Below, piece after piece: positions 16,301 to 25,486 of a DNA stretch of 64,000 bases. The notes beneath the pieces were generated by a model, which did no database searches, was not told where the DNA came from, and worked only from the letters and a program-made list of their open reading frames with translations. This DNA is from Corynebacterium felinum (GTDB lineage Bacteria; Actinomycetota; Actinomycetes; Mycobacteriales; Mycobacteriaceae), in NCBI RefSeq assembly GCF_030408755.1, contig NZ_CP047209.1, positions 992,001-1,056,000 on the forward strand, written 5' to 3'. A program made the position numbers and the translations under genes. How positions within the stretch are numbered: the stretch's first letter is position 1; each line of letters begins with the position of its first letter.

Positions 16301-18214
16301 TTGAGCCGTCCAGAATTCCGTAATGTTGCCATTGTCGCCCACGTCGACCATGGCAAGACCACCCTTGTCAACGCCATGCTGGAGCAATCCGGCGTCTTCG
16401 GCGACCGCGGCGAAGTCACCGACCGCGTCATGGACTCCGGTGATCTTGAAAGGGAAAAGGGCATCACCATCCTCGCCAAGAACACCGCGATCCGCCGCAA
16501 GGGTTTGGGCAAGGACGGCAACGACCTGATCATCAACGTCATTGACACCCCCGGCCACGCCGATTTCGGTGGTGAGGTCGAGCGCGGTTTGTCCATGGTT
16601 GACGGTGTTGTTTTGCTTATCGACGCCTCTGAAGGTCCACTGCCACAGACCCGTTTTGTGCTGGGCAAGGCTTTGGCCGCAAAGATGCCTGTGATCATCG
16701 TGGTGAACAAGACCGACCGCCCTGACGCACGTATCGACGAAGTTGTGGAGGAAGCTCAAGACCTGCTGCTTGAGCTGGCAAGCTCCCTCGATGACGATGA
16801 GGCTGCAGAAGCTGCTGAGCAGCTGCTTGACCTTCCAGTTCTTTATGCTTCTGGTCGCGAAGGCAAAGCGTCGACTGAGAACCCAGGTAATGGCAACGTG
16901 CCAGACGCGGAAGATCTCACGGCCCTGTTCGACGTTATCTACGACGCACTGCCAGAGCCTTCCGCAACCGTGGATGCGCCACTGCAGGCACACGTGACCA
17001 ACCTTGACTCCTCCTCCTTCTTGGGTCGTATTGCGCTGGTTCGTATCCACGCGGGTACGTTGAAGAAGGGCCAGCAGGTTGCGTGGATTCACTACGATGA
17101 GGAAGGTAACCAGCATGTGAAGAACGTGAAGGTTGCTGAGCTTCTCAAGACCGTGGGTGTGACCCGTGAGTCGACTGACGAAGAGATGATCGCCGGCGAT
17201 ATTGCTGCTATCTCCGGTATCGACAACATCATGATTGGCGATACCTTGGCTGATATCAACAACCCCGTGCCTTTGCCACGCATCACCGTGGATGAGCCAG
17301 CTATCTCCATGACCATTGGTGTGAACACCTCCCCATTGGCTGGTCGCGGTGGCGGCGACAAGCTGACCGCTCGTGTGGTCAAGGCTCGTCTGGATCAGGA
17401 ATTGATCGGTAACGTCTCCATTCGTGTTTTGCCTACTGAGCGTCCTGACGCGTGGGAAGTTCAGGGTCGTGGCGAAATGGCGCTGTCCGTGCTGGTGGAG
17501 ACCATGCGTCGCGAAGGCTTCGAGCTGACCGTGGGCAAGCCACAGGTTGTGACTCAAACCATCGACGGCAAAGTCTACGAGCCTTACGATCACATGGTGA
17601 TCGACACTCCATCTGAGCACCAGGGTGCTGTTACTCAGCTGATGGCGACCCGCAAGGGCCAGATGACCTCCATGGCGAATCTGTCCGGCGACTGGGTGCG
17701 CATGGAATTTGATGTTCCAGCCCGCGGCCTGATCGGTTTCCGCACCACCTTCCTCACCGAAACCCGCGGTGCAGGTATCGCTAACTCCTACTCCATCGAA
17801 CTGCGCCCATGGGCTGGTGAGATCAAGGATCGCGCGACCGGCTCCCTGGTTGCTGACCGTTCCGGCCAGATCACCGCATACGCCCTGCAGCAGTTGGCTG
17901 ACCGTGGCAACTTCTTCGTTGAGCCAGGTATGGAAGCGTACGAAGGCATGGTTGTTGGTGCTAATAACCGTGATGAGGATATGGACATCAACATCACCAA
18001 GGAAAAGAAGCTGACCAACATGCGTTCGGCTAACGCTGATGCCACCGTTACTTTGGCCAAGGCGCACGTTCTTTCCCTGGATGAGGCGATGGAATTCTGT
18101 GGTCAGGACGAGTGTGTTGAGGTTACTCCTGAGTCCCTGCGCGTGCGCAAGGTAATTTTGAACGCAACTGAGCGTGGTCGTGCACGTTCCCGCGAGAAGA
18201 ACCGCAACAAGTAA
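16301..18214 (+). CDS. typA: Ribosome-associated GTPase TypA/BipA
   Basis: A 637-residue translational GTPase of the EF-G superfamily. It has G1 AHVDHGKTT (residues 13-21), switch GITI, G3 DTPGHADFGGEVER, G4 NKTDRPDA and the BipA-specific C-terminal domain (GRGEMALSVLVETMRREGFE; RGLIGFRTTFLTETRG). TypA/BipA binds 70S ribosomes and is needed for ribosome assembly and stress growth. The start is TTG at 16301 with GGAG 7-8 nt before it; SRPEFRNVAIVAHVDHGKTT follows directly. The 658-residue open frame on the opposite strand is a shadow. A large perfect hairpin ends the gene. Confidence 0.97.
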   Translation: MSRPEFRNVAIVAHVDHGKTTLVNAMLEQSGVFGDRGEVTDRVMDSGDLEREKGITILAKNTAIRRKGLGKDGNDLIINVIDTPGHADFGGEVERGLSMVDGVVLLIDASEGPLPQTRFVLGKALAAKMPVIIVVNKTDRPDARIDEVVEEAQDLLLELASSLDDDEAAEAAEQLLDLPVLYASGREGKASTENPGNGNVPDAEDLTALFDVIYDALPEPSATVDAPLQAHVTNLDSSSFLGRIALVRIHAGTLKKGQQVAWIHYDEEGNQHVKNVKVAELLKTVGVTRESTDEEMIAGDIAAISGIDNIMIGDTLADINNPVPLPRITVDEPAISMTIGVNTSPLAGRGGGDKLTARVVKARLDQELIGNVSIRVLPTERPDAWEVQGRGEMALSVLVETMRREGFELTVGKPQVVTQTIDGKVYEPYDHMVIDTPSEHQGAVTQLMATRKGQMTSMANLSGDWVRMEFDVPARGLIGFRTTFLTETRGAGIANSYSIELRPWAGEIKDRATGSLVADRSGQITAYALQQLADRGNFFVEPGMEAYEGMVVGANNRDEDMDINITKEKKLTNMRSANADATVTLAKAHVLSLDEAMEFCGQDECVEVTPESLRVRKVILNATERGRARSREKNRNK

Positions 18215-18262
18215 AACCTCACCGTTGTACTTGGATGCACGTGAGTGTGCTTTCAAGTTTTT

Positions 18263-18322
18263 TAGCCCCGTGGCGGTGGGGAAACAGTAGGTGTTTACTG
18301 TTTCCCCACCGCCACGGGGCTA
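18263..18322. terminator. Perfect 27-bp hairpin between typA and a convergent gene
   Basis: TAGCCCCGTGGCGGTGGGG... pairs with its exact complement across a six-base loop (GGTGTT), giving 27 base pairs. TTTTC follows on the + strand and AAAAAAC precedes it (T-run on the minus strand), so it can terminate both the typA transcript and the convergent secreted-protein gene. Confidence 0.9.
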
Positions 18323-18432
18323 TTTTCCTCGGCTAGTGTCCACGGAAAATTTTTACCGTGGTTCTTACTTTGTGAAGGTAGCGCACCTTGTGTGCTAGAT
18401 TCACCACCTGCACCAGTATTTACCAGCTGAGT

Positions 18433-19713
18433 TTAGCTGCTGAATACACGAAGAAGCAGTGAGATCAGGGGAAGATTTTTCAGTGATGCTAGTAGTGCTC
18501 GCAGCAGCGCGCGAATCTGCTCCAGTGGGGTTGGGGGTGCAGGTGTAGTACTCGGCGTAGCTGTCGTGCTTGGTGCAGGCTCTGTTGTGGCTGGGGGAGT
18601 CGCACTAGGGGTGGTGGGTGCTGTGCTGCTGGTTTCGGTTGTGGGCGCAGCACTTGTTGGGGGTAGGGGTTCTGTGCTGGTTGGTGCCGGTGTGGGGCTG
18701 GTGGAGCTGGGCTGTGCCGTCGGTGCAGTTGTCGACGGTGGGGTGATGTTATTGACACCCTCGATGCGGATATAGCGATAGGGGGAGTGAGTGCCGCCAA
18801 GAATGGTGACGCGATCCCACGGCTGGGCACCTTCTTCTAAGTGGCTGGTATTGACAAATACTCTTTGCCTTTCGCGAATCTGTACGTGCTCACTGAAGAG
18901 GATGTCTTGAGTTTTCGCAATGAGCACGCCTTTGAGAACAAAAAGTTTGTCAGGCTTGACGGAAATTGACTTGTAATCACCACCGACGCGCGTGCTCTTG
19001 TGGCTGATGTCGCCGGTGAGTGCGGTCAGTGATCCGCCGTCGATACGCAAATCACCATTCGTGTGCACAGTGGTGATGCCGCGATATCCGCCATCGGCGT
19101 GGGCGTGGATTGCTCCCTGTTTCACCGTGATGCCACTGTCGCTTTCTAAAGCTGCGCTTGTCGTGCCCCCTGCAACATGGAAGGACATGTCGGGGCCTGC
19201 GAAAATGGTGTGCCCTTCTGCTTCGTACACCCCGTAGCTGGGGATGTTGAAATAGGGGTAGGGTTTTGCTGGCGATTTCATTTCCATCGCGATTGTGCCG
19301 TTGCCGGTGAATGAAAGGGTGGAATCCTCCCCTGATTTTTGGGTGAATACCTGGCTTGAAGGGTGTGTAGGGATGACTGTGATCGTATTGGATCCTGTGG
19401 CATTGACGGTCAGCTTTTTAACAGTGGTGTGTACTGCTGAACGTGTGTGCTCGCCAGGCTCGCTGGGGTTTTGGTCGTTGAGGATGCTCGCGTTGTTCAG
19501 GTGCATGGTGGATGTGTCTGAGTCGTAGCGAACGGTGCCATCACCGAGCACGTCATTTTTGTTTGCGTCACTGACCTGGATTCCGCCGACCCACAGCGGG
19601 TAGGTGGTCTCCTGCGCAAATGCGATGTGGGGAACGATGACGGTGATCAGCGCAAGAGCGGCGATAAGTGCAATGAGTGTGCGCGAGAATGTGCGCGAAA
19701 GTGCTGTGTGCAT
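18433..19713 (-). CDS. Secreted repeat/beta-helix-like protein with Pro/Thr/Ser-rich stalk
   Basis: A 426-residue protein from ATG 19713, with GGAG ahead of it. It has a signal peptide (FSRTLIALIAALALITVIVP..., AFA-QE cleavage near residue 33), then a domain beginning YPLWVGGIQVSDANKNDVLG with short hydrophobic beta-strand repeats that recall carbohydrate-binding/parallel-beta-helix repeats of firmicute surface proteins. About 75 residues of alternating Pro, Thr, Ser and Ala follow (about 320-395). The C-terminus is amphipathic/hydrophobic (about residues 397-426: LEQIRALLRALL..., ending LPLISLLLRVFSS). There is no LPXTG sorting signal, so anchoring would have to be by the hydrophobic tail. 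Function unknown; the long stalk suggests surface exposure. An open frame with an N-terminal extension to 19800 exists but lacks a ribosome-binding site. Confidence 0.7.
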   Translation of the reverse strand: MHTALSRTFSRTLIALIAALALITVIVPHIAFAQETTYPLWVGGIQVSDANKNDVLGDGTVRYDSDTSTMHLNNASILNDQNPSEPGEHTRSAVHTTVKKLTVNATGSNTITVIPTHPSSQVFTQKSGEDSTLSFTGNGTIAMEMKSPAKPYPYFNIPSYGVYEAEGHTIFAGPDMSFHVAGGTTSAALESDSGITVKQGAIHAHADGGYRGITTVHTNGDLRIDGGSLTALTGDISHKSTRVGGDYKSISVKPDKLFVLKGVLIAKTQDILFSEHVQIRERQRVFVNTSHLEEGAQPWDRVTILGGTHSPYRYIRIEGVNNITPPSTTAPTAQPSSTSPTPAPTSTEPLPPTSAAPTTETSSTAPTTPSATPPATTEPAPSTTATPSTTPAPPTPLEQIRALLRALLASLKNLPLISLLLRVFSS

Positions 19714-20430
19714 GGTCAACACTCCTTTCGATGTGGGGGAATGGTTGAAAAAGCGTGAGTGCGGTGTACGCGAAGTAGGTGTGACGTGTTTATGCTGCAA
19801 GAAAAGGTGGGGGAAGTGAGTGCGCTTGACTGCCTGAAAATGCGTATCGACGTCGGATGCACGGCGTGCGTTTTCTCGTACGGTGTGTGCGGGGCACTGG
19901 GGTGAAGGTGGAAAAGGGCAGCATATTCATGGGGGATTCCTTTTTTGATGGTGTGGGCTTGTATTTCAGGGAGGGGGCGATTCCCCTTAACTATTAGATC
20001 TATAAGTCGATGCTAATAAGATGACCTTCAGCGATGCTTTCCTGTGCAAAAATCACAGGAAAGTCCCCATATATACCCCCAGATGGGTGGAGTTTATAAG
20101 GTTTTATTAACATTTCACCACTGGTGGTTCGCCCCTGTTGTGTTCTTAGTGGCTGTGAAGTCACCCCTGCGGTGGCAGGCATTTTTGTGTGGGAAGCGGC
20201 GCGGAAAATGGGGATTTGTGCAAGGTATTTGTAGTTGACTGTGCTGGGAGTATCGCCGAGTGAGCACCGGTTAAGTACTGCTTATTCGAACACGTATTTA
20301 ACAGAAGGTTGTGAAGTTCTTTAATGTTTTTCCTTTGGGTTTCATCCGCTAGATCTGGTGCCTAGTATGTGGTGTAGAGCCACAGTTTCGTTGAGTCACT
20401 GTGCGGTTGAGTCTTGTGAGGAGGAATACA
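19714..20430. other. Intergenic region of about 720 bp
   Basis: It contains the promoter of the secreted protein on one side and of the small gene on the other. A hairpin lies at 20037-20063 (ten-base stem CTTTCCTGTG/CACAGGAAAG, loop CAAAAAT), with C-rich sequence after it. I see no protein-coding gene and no tRNA. The stretch 20060-20250 has an unassigned open frame without a good start. Confidence 0.55.
20037..20063. other. Isolated stem-loop in a gene-free region
   Basis: A ten-base perfect stem with a seven-base A-rich loop and no T-run. It is not near a stop codon of a known gene, so it could be a small RNA end or a regulatory hairpin. Confidence 0.45.
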
Positions 20431-20607
20431 ATGAAAGTTTTTGATCCGAAGTACACGCTGCTCGCCGATAGGTGCCACGCTGCCTACTTTCCTAACTTCT
20501 TGGTGGATAGAGCCACACAAGAAATCGAGGCAGTGCTTTGCCTGCCGGAGACAGGGGAGAAGGAAGTGGAAACCGCACGGGCCGCGCCGTTGTTGAGGAT
20601 CACGTGA
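20431..20607 (+). CDS. Small hypothetical protein
   Basis: A 58-residue product with a near-ideal ribosome-binding site (GAGGAGG, 20418-20424) seven bases before the ATG at 20431, so I consider it genuine. It reads MKVFDPKYTLLADRCHAAYF and continues with an NFLVDRATQEIEAVL stretch and a short acidic region. There is no signal peptide and no recognised domain. It lies 54 bp ahead of lpqW and on the same strand, so the two may be co-transcribed. Function unknown. Confidence 0.6.
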   Translation: MKVFDPKYTLLADRCHAAYFPNFLVDRATQEIEAVLCLPETGEKEVETARAAPLLRIT

Positions 20608-20661
20608 GGTGATCGTGGTGTGCTTCGTGGCAAGAGTAAATCAGTTCAGTAGAATAATCGC

Positions 20662-22215
20662 ATGAGAAAAAAGCGCGTGGGCGTTGTTGTGTCGTTGGCC
20701 CTCTTCTGTGCGGCTGGGTGCTCTGCCGCACCAGGGCCAGCCCCCGTGGAAGACCCACTTGCCCAGCAAGTAAAAAATTCCACCACCTCCACCGCGCCAG
20801 CGCAGCCGAAAAAACAAGCGAAAGAACTAGCAATCGGCATTGACCAAATCCAAAATGGGTTCAACCCGCACCTTTTGGTCGACGATTCCCGCTTCACCCA
20901 AACACTCGCTTCGCTCGTACTTCCGAGCGCTTTCGTTGCGGGCAAGCTGAACGATGACTTGCTGTTGAAAGCTGAACGCCTCGCCCCCGACGTCGAGAAG
21001 CAAAAAGACGTCGTGTTCACCATCCGCTACGATATCGCCCCAGAAGCGCAGTGGAGCGACGGCACCCCCATTACCGTCGCCGACTTTGAATATTTGTGGG
21101 CGTCAATGCGCAACAGTGCCGGCACCCTGAACCCCAGCGGTTACCGGGCGATTTCTGCTATCCGATCAGCGGGCGCGGGCAAAACAGTATTCGTCGATTT
21201 TCAGAAAGAATACGCCGACTGGCAAGGGCTCTTCCAATCACTTCTACCTGCGCATTTGCTGCGCGGTGAAGCGTTTAGCAAAGTACTCGCCCAAGGGATA
21301 CCCGCAGCAGCAGGCAAATTTTTAGTCCGCTCCATTGATAGGCAACGCGGCGTGATCACGTTGCACCGCAACGACCGCTGGTGGGGCAAAGAACCCGCGC
21401 GGGTGGAAACACTCACTTTCCGTGAAATCCGCAGCACCGTCCAAGGTGTCGAAATGCTGGAAACGGGCCAAGTCAGCTTCCTTGACGTCAGCCCCACGCA
21501 AACATCTAGGGAAGCCTACGATCTCATCCCCGACACTCAAGTGCGCATCGAACCAGACGCGTACACGCTCGAAGTTGTTGCCAACACCCATCTCGACCCC
21601 CTGTTGCGCCGAGAGTTGCGTTCGCTTATCGACGCCGGATTGCTCTCGCGACTCGCATTCGGCCGCGACGTGGACATTGATGTTGCTCGACGCAACCCCG
21701 AACCCAGCTTTGAAAACTTGCGCCTCTACTCCCTTTCGCGACCTGTGATTATCGGTGTGGATCCGGCGCGGGAAGTCGACTTTAACGCCGCAAAAACTCT
21801 CTCCTACCAGCTGGCAAAATACAATATTGTGACACAGTTGGTGCAAGCGGACATGAATGAGCTCATGCGCAGCCAGATCCCTCACGGCGACGTTGATGTC
21901 GTGGTAGCTACCAATGGTGCGCTGTTAGCGGAACGCTACGCCTGCCCCGCCACAGGAGTGTTGGGTTCGAACCAGTCCGGATTCTGCGATCCAGACCTAC
22001 AAAAGAGCATTGACGAGTACTTTGCCGGCACAGTAGGTGCTGATGAACTTGCCACCTTGATCGGCCAGTTGGAAGAAGAACAAGCATTGCGTACCGTTGT
22101 TGCTCGGGATAAACGCCTCGAAGTTTTAGGTCACGGCATTGTTGGCCCCGAACCGAAACTGGAAGATTGGCCCAAGGGCTTGAGCTCATTGCACACCTGG
22201 AGGATTCATGAATAA
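20662..22215 (+). CDS. lpqW: LpqW-like lipoprotein, SBP family 5
   Basis: A 517-residue lipoprotein: the signal MRKKRVGVVVSLALFCAAGC ends at a lipobox (AAGC, Cys at residue 20), and a Pro/Thr-rich linker follows. The rest is a family 5 solute-binding fold (AQWSDGTPITVADFEYLW, DFQKEYADWQGLFQSLLPAH). LpqW in mycobacteria is a binding-protein relative without transporter genes that steers phosphatidylinositol mannoside and lipoarabinomannan synthesis. The same neighbours (typA upstream, mshB downstream) support that assignment. The gene overlaps mshB by 8 bp. A role in cell-envelope glycolipids here is inference from homology and synteny. Confidence 0.75.
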   Translation: MRKKRVGVVVSLALFCAAGCSAAPGPAPVEDPLAQQVKNSTTSTAPAQPKKQAKELAIGIDQIQNGFNPHLLVDDSRFTQTLASLVLPSAFVAGKLNDDLLLKAERLAPDVEKQKDVVFTIRYDIAPEAQWSDGTPITVADFEYLWASMRNSAGTLNPSGYRAISAIRSAGAGKTVFVDFQKEYADWQGLFQSLLPAHLLRGEAFSKVLAQGIPAAAGKFLVRSIDRQRGVITLHRNDRWWGKEPARVETLTFREIRSTVQGVEMLETGQVSFLDVSPTQTSREAYDLIPDTQVRIEPDAYTLEVVANTHLDPLLRRELRSLIDAGLLSRLAFGRDVDIDVARRNPEPSFENLRLYSLSRPVIIGVDPAREVDFNAAKTLSYQLAKYNIVTQLVQADMNELMRSQIPHGDVDVVVATNGALLAERYACPATGVLGSNQSGFCDPDLQKSIDEYFAGTVGADELATLIGQLEEEQALRTVVARDKRLEVLGHGIVGPEPKLEDWPKGLSSLHTWRIHE

Positions 22216-23161
22216 TCGCCTGCACCACACCGACCTCGTGGGCACACGGATCGTTGCTGTCCACGCCCACCCCGACGATGAAGCGTTGTGGACAGGGGGT
22301 TTGCTGGCGAATTTAAGTCGAAGGGGCGCCACAGTGTGGGTAGTGACCTGCACTTTAGGTGAACAAGGGGAGGTTATTGGCGATACCTACTCCCATCTTG
22401 TGGCCGATCATGCGGACCAGCTCGGTGGATTCCGCATCGGCGAACTTCACGCTTCACTTGCGCTGTTAAATGCTCGGGGGATTTTCCTTGGTGGGGCAGG
22501 CTATTGGCGTGATTCGGGCATGGTGGGGGATGCCGCAAACAACCACCCGCGGGCGTTTGTTCACTCGGGGGATCAGGCAGCAGCGCAATTGCGCACCATC
22601 GTTGCCGACATTCAGCCTGATGTGTTGATTACCTATGGTCCCGATGGGGGATATGGGCACCCTGATCATATTCGCGCCCACGAAATCACCCACCAAGCAG
22701 CAGGGGAGATTCCTGTGCTGTGGGCAGTTACTGATAAGACCCGCCTCGAAGAGGGGTTATCGGTGATTGTTCCACCACAGGGGTGGCGTGCAGCAAAGCC
22801 TGGGGATATCGCCTGTGTTGAGCACAGTGATCTTGAAATCCGACTTGATGATGTCGATCTTGCGGCGAAAATTGCGGCCATGAAGGCACACCCCACCCAA
22901 CTGTGGATTGCCGATGGCTCCTCATGTGAGACCCGCGAACAGGCGGCGTTTGCTGCTTGTTGTGACCCAGAACGTGCGCCGGCTACTTTCTGCCTGTCAA
23001 ATATGATTGCGCAACCTGTGATGCGCTTTGAGCACTACCAGTTTGGTGGCAATTATGATCAGGGCATGAAAAAAGCACTCGCTGCGCTAGTGTGCGGGCC
23101 GGATTCTGACAATCACCACTGCGAGCACAACCAGCCTTGTGAGGTTCTGCCACGTGGATAA
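22208..23161 (+). CDS. mshB: MshB: GlcNAc-inositol deacetylase of mycothiol biosynthesis
   Basis: A 317-residue metal-dependent deacetylase of the LmbE family. It has the zinc motif AHPDDEALWTGG (about residues 19-30) and the later H-x-x-H of GPDGGYGHPDHIRAH (about 145-159), which supplies the remaining ligand. MshB removes acetyl from GlcNAc-inositol, the second step in making mycothiol, the thiol that replaces glutathione in actinobacteria. It overlaps lpqW (8 bp) and the following membrane protein gene. No start problem: an ATG follows the overlap directly. Confidence 0.92.
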   Translation: MNNRLHHTDLVGTRIVAVHAHPDDEALWTGGLLANLSRRGATVWVVTCTLGEQGEVIGDTYSHLVADHADQLGGFRIGELHASLALLNARGIFLGGAGYWRDSGMVGDAANNHPRAFVHSGDQAAAQLRTIVADIQPDVLITYGPDGGYGHPDHIRAHEITHQAAGEIPVLWAVTDKTRLEEGLSVIVPPQGWRAAKPGDIACVEHSDLEIRLDDVDLAAKIAAMKAHPTQLWIADGSSCETREQAAFAACCDPERAPATFCLSNMIAQPVMRFEHYQFGGNYDQGMKKALAALVCGPDSDNHHCEHNQPCEVLPRG

Positions 23162-23597
23162 CTCAGCACAAACCCCGCGTGGGGATGAGGGAAATACCGG
23201 TATGGTTGATGATTTCACCATTACCGAAAAGCACACGTATTCCCACCATACGAAGGCCGAAGTTGCCTTTGGTTTGATGTGGTTGTCGATCGGGGCCCTC
23301 ATTTCAGTGTTGTTGGAAGTGGTGTATCTGGGCACGTGGATTGGTGGGGTGGCAGTGCCGTACACCATCCCTGTGGCATTTTTCTTCACCATGGTGCTGA
23401 CGAAAACAGCACTGTTGTGGACGAAGAAAACAGCACTAGCACTCATACCGCTGTGGGTATGGTTGGGGGGATTCTTTTTATTGACCATGGCCGAAGGTTT
23501 GAGCGGGGATCAACTAGTTGGTTCAAATATCCGCAGCATTCTATTGATTTTTGCCGGAGTGGCTGGGGGTAGTTGGCCTGTGATGAGCAAGAAGTGA
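23154..23597 (+). CDS. Small conserved integral membrane protein
   Basis: A 147-residue protein with four predicted membrane helices (about residues 40-58, 70-88, 100-118, 128-142) and a short charged N-terminus. The start is GTG at 23154, overlapping the last codons of mshB, with GAGG 8 nt upstream. A membrane protein follows mshB in mycobacteria too (recalled). No function is known. It is probably translated with mshB. Confidence 0.75.
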   Translation: MDNSAQTPRGDEGNTGMVDDFTITEKHTYSHHTKAEVAFGLMWLSIGALISVLLEVVYLGTWIGGVAVPYTIPVAFFFTMVLTKTALLWTKKTALALIPLWVWLGGFFLLTMAEGLSGDQLVGSNIRSILLIFAGVAGGSWPVMSKK

Positions 23598-23713
23598 CAT
23601 AATAGGTCGGATCATATTTTTAAACCACCTGTTTTAACCCATTCCCTCGTGAGCCCAACACAGGGATTATCTACCCAGAAACACAAAAATTTTTTGGAGA
23701 AGTTGGATCACCA

Positions 23714-24031
23714 ATGACGTACACGATTGCACAGCCTTGCGTTGATGTCATGGACAAGGCGTGTGTTGAAGAATGCCCAGTGGATTGCATCTACGAAGGC
23801 AAGCGTTCGCTGTACATCCACCCGGATGAATGCGTGGACTGCGGGGCATGCGAGCCCGCCTGCCCTGTCGAAGCGATTTTCTATGAAGACGATGTTCCTG
23901 ACGAGTGGATTGACTTCAATGATGCGAACGCCGCATTCTTTGACGAACTCGGCTCACCAGGCGGTGCGGCTAAACTAGGGCCGCAAGACTTCGATGCACC
24001 ACTTGTCGAAGCACTGCCACCACAAGCCTAA
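23714..24031 (+). CDS. fdxC: FdxC: 7Fe ferredoxin
   Basis: A 105-residue ferredoxin. The 3Fe-4S cluster is ligated by C8 in IAQPCVD together with the Cys residues of VEECPVDC, and the 4Fe-4S cluster by [12 protein letters not shown]. The rest is acidic, as usual for ferredoxins ([15 protein letters not shown]). It carries low-potential electrons. The order mshB, membrane protein, fdxC, dapC matches mycobacteria. GGAGA lies ahead of the ATG. Confidence 0.95.
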   Translation: MTYTIAQPCVDVMDKACVEECPVDCIYEGKRSLYIHPDECVDCGACEPACPVEAIFYEDDVPDEWIDFNDANAAFFDELGSPGGAAKLGPQDFDAPLVEALPPQA

Positions 24032-24388
24032 ATAAATTCACCACGTTTCTTGCTGGCATTACATGAGTGTTTGTGAGCATGAAACGGACAATCGCACAGC
24101 CCTCGTGCAGGATGATCACAACGATTCCGCGAGTTTTCCTCGGTGTTGTTCATCCCCTGCACGGGGGTTGTGTGCTGTGCATACTTCCCTGCCATGTGGT
24201 GGAAGTATTAGCATGAAACTTCGAGGGGAAACAGTGCGCTGAATCCTTTTTCCGTGTGCGGTTTTCTTCCCACCACCACTTATTTCCTCGCAGTGGAGTG
24301 ACACTCGGGCGCTGAAATCGTTTCGTTTTCGGCTACTTTCTTGTGTTGTTTTTGCTGGCTTTTCATCAGAAGGGATTTTCCCACCATC
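24032..24388. other. fdxC-dapC intergenic region with a long imperfect inverted repeat
   Basis: An imperfect 28-bp palindrome (24095-24172) carries arms CACAGCCCTCGTGCAGG and its complement around a 17-19-base loop. It could be the fdxC terminator or a dapC leader structure. The remaining sequence holds the dapC promoter and I see nothing else. Confidence 0.5.
24095..24172. other. Long imperfect inverted repeat
   Basis: The left arm (24095-24122) and right arm (24143-24172) pair over nearly 28 bp with a few mismatches and small bulges (CCCTCGTGCA against TGCACGGGGG). It lacks a T-run on the + strand, so it is not a typical terminator of fdxC. Confidence 0.5.
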
Positions 24389-25486
24389 ATGGCACGCATT
24401 GCCCTTAATTCCACCCTCCCAGACTTTCCTTGGAATACGCTTGCCCCAGCGAAAGAAAAAGCTCAGGCTCACCCCGAGGGCATTATTAATGTGTCGGTGG
24501 GCTCGCCGGTTGATCCGGTGGCACCGGGCATTCAGTTGGCGCTGATGGAGGCTTCCACCGCACCTGGCTATCCGCAGACTATTGGCACTCCTGAGTTGCG
24601 TCAGGCTATTGTCGAGTCGCTTTCGCGCCGCTATAACGCGCATGATGTTCGCGGTGTGTTGCCGGTGATTGGCACGAAGGAGGCTATTGCTTGGCTACCA
24701 ACTTTGCTTGGGTGCCGTGGGACAGTGGTTATTCCTGAGATTGCCTACCCAACCTATGAGGTGGCGGCTTTGCTGGCGGGTGCTCAACCGGTGCGCAGTG
24801 ATAGCCCGTGGGAGTTGGATAACCCTGCAGATATCGATCTGGTTTTCGTCAACTCGCCGTCGAACCCGACAGGTAAGGTGCTGGGTGAAGCGCATCTGAA
24901 GAAGCTGGTGGAGTGGGCGCGCGCTCATGATGTCATTGTGGCTTCTGACGAGTGCTATCTCGGGCTGGTGTGGGAAGGCGAGGCTTTGTCCGTGCTTGAT
25001 GAGCGCGTGTGTGGGGATAATCGTCGCAATCTCATCGCTATTCATTCCTTGTCGAAGACCTCGAACTTGGCCAGTTACCGTGCCGGTTTCTTGGCGGGTT
25101 GCCAGGGTTTGATTGCGGAGCTGACGGAGTTGCGCAAGCATGCTGGGCTTATGGTTCCTGGCCCTATTCAGGCTGCTATGACCGCGGCGTTGAATGATGA
25201 TGATCAGGAAGCTGCGCAGAAGTTGCGTTATGCTGCGCGCCGGGCTGTGTTGTTGCGGGCGTTGGTTGAGGCTGGTTTTGAGGTTGTTGATTCTGAGGCT
25301 GGCCTGTATTTGTGGGCGACTAGGGGTGAGGATTGTTGGGTGACGGTGGATTGGTTTGCGCAGAGGGGTATTTTGGTTGCGCCTGGCGCGTTTTATGGCC
25401 CTGAGTGTACGCAGTTTGTGCGGGTTGCGTTGACTGAGTCTGACGAGCGTATCGACGCCTTCGCCACGCGCCTTGGTTCACACTAG
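24389..25486 (+). CDS. dapC: DapC: N-succinyldiaminopimelate aminotransferase
   Basis: A 365-residue class I aminotransferase. It shows the PLP-binding lysine in SLSKTSNLASYR (about residue 228), the conserved NSPSNPTGKVL (about 158-168), and the C-terminal Arg in FVRVALT (about 350). The start is 24389 because AGAAGGG lies upstream and ARIALNSTLPDFPWN follows. DapC transfers an amino group to succinyl-amino-ketopimelate in lysine and cell-wall diaminopimelate synthesis; dapD and dapE lie 7-11 kb further on. It overlaps the next gene by 14 bp. Confidence 0.9.
   Translation: MARIALNSTLPDFPWNTLAPAKEKAQAHPEGIINVSVGSPVDPVAPGIQLALMEASTAPGYPQTIGTPELRQAIVESLSRRYNAHDVRGVLPVIGTKEAIAWLPTLLGCRGTVVIPEIAYPTYEVAALLAGAQPVRSDSPWELDNPADIDLVFVNSPSNPTGKVLGEAHLKKLVEWARAHDVIVASDECYLGLVWEGEALSVLDERVCGDNRRNLIAIHSLSKTSNLASYRAGFLAGCQGLIAELTELRKHAGLMVPGPIQAAMTAALNDDDQEAAQKLRYAARRAVLLRALVEAGFEVVDSEAGLYLWATRGEDCWVTVDWFAQRGILVAPGAFYGPECTQFVRVALTESDERIDAFATRLGSH

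Noticed and set aside
16280..18256. 658-residue open frame on the minus strand opposite typA
   Set aside because: It mirrors the typA coding frame. It has no ribosome-binding site and its translation has no protein-like domain; typA has clear GTPase motifs.
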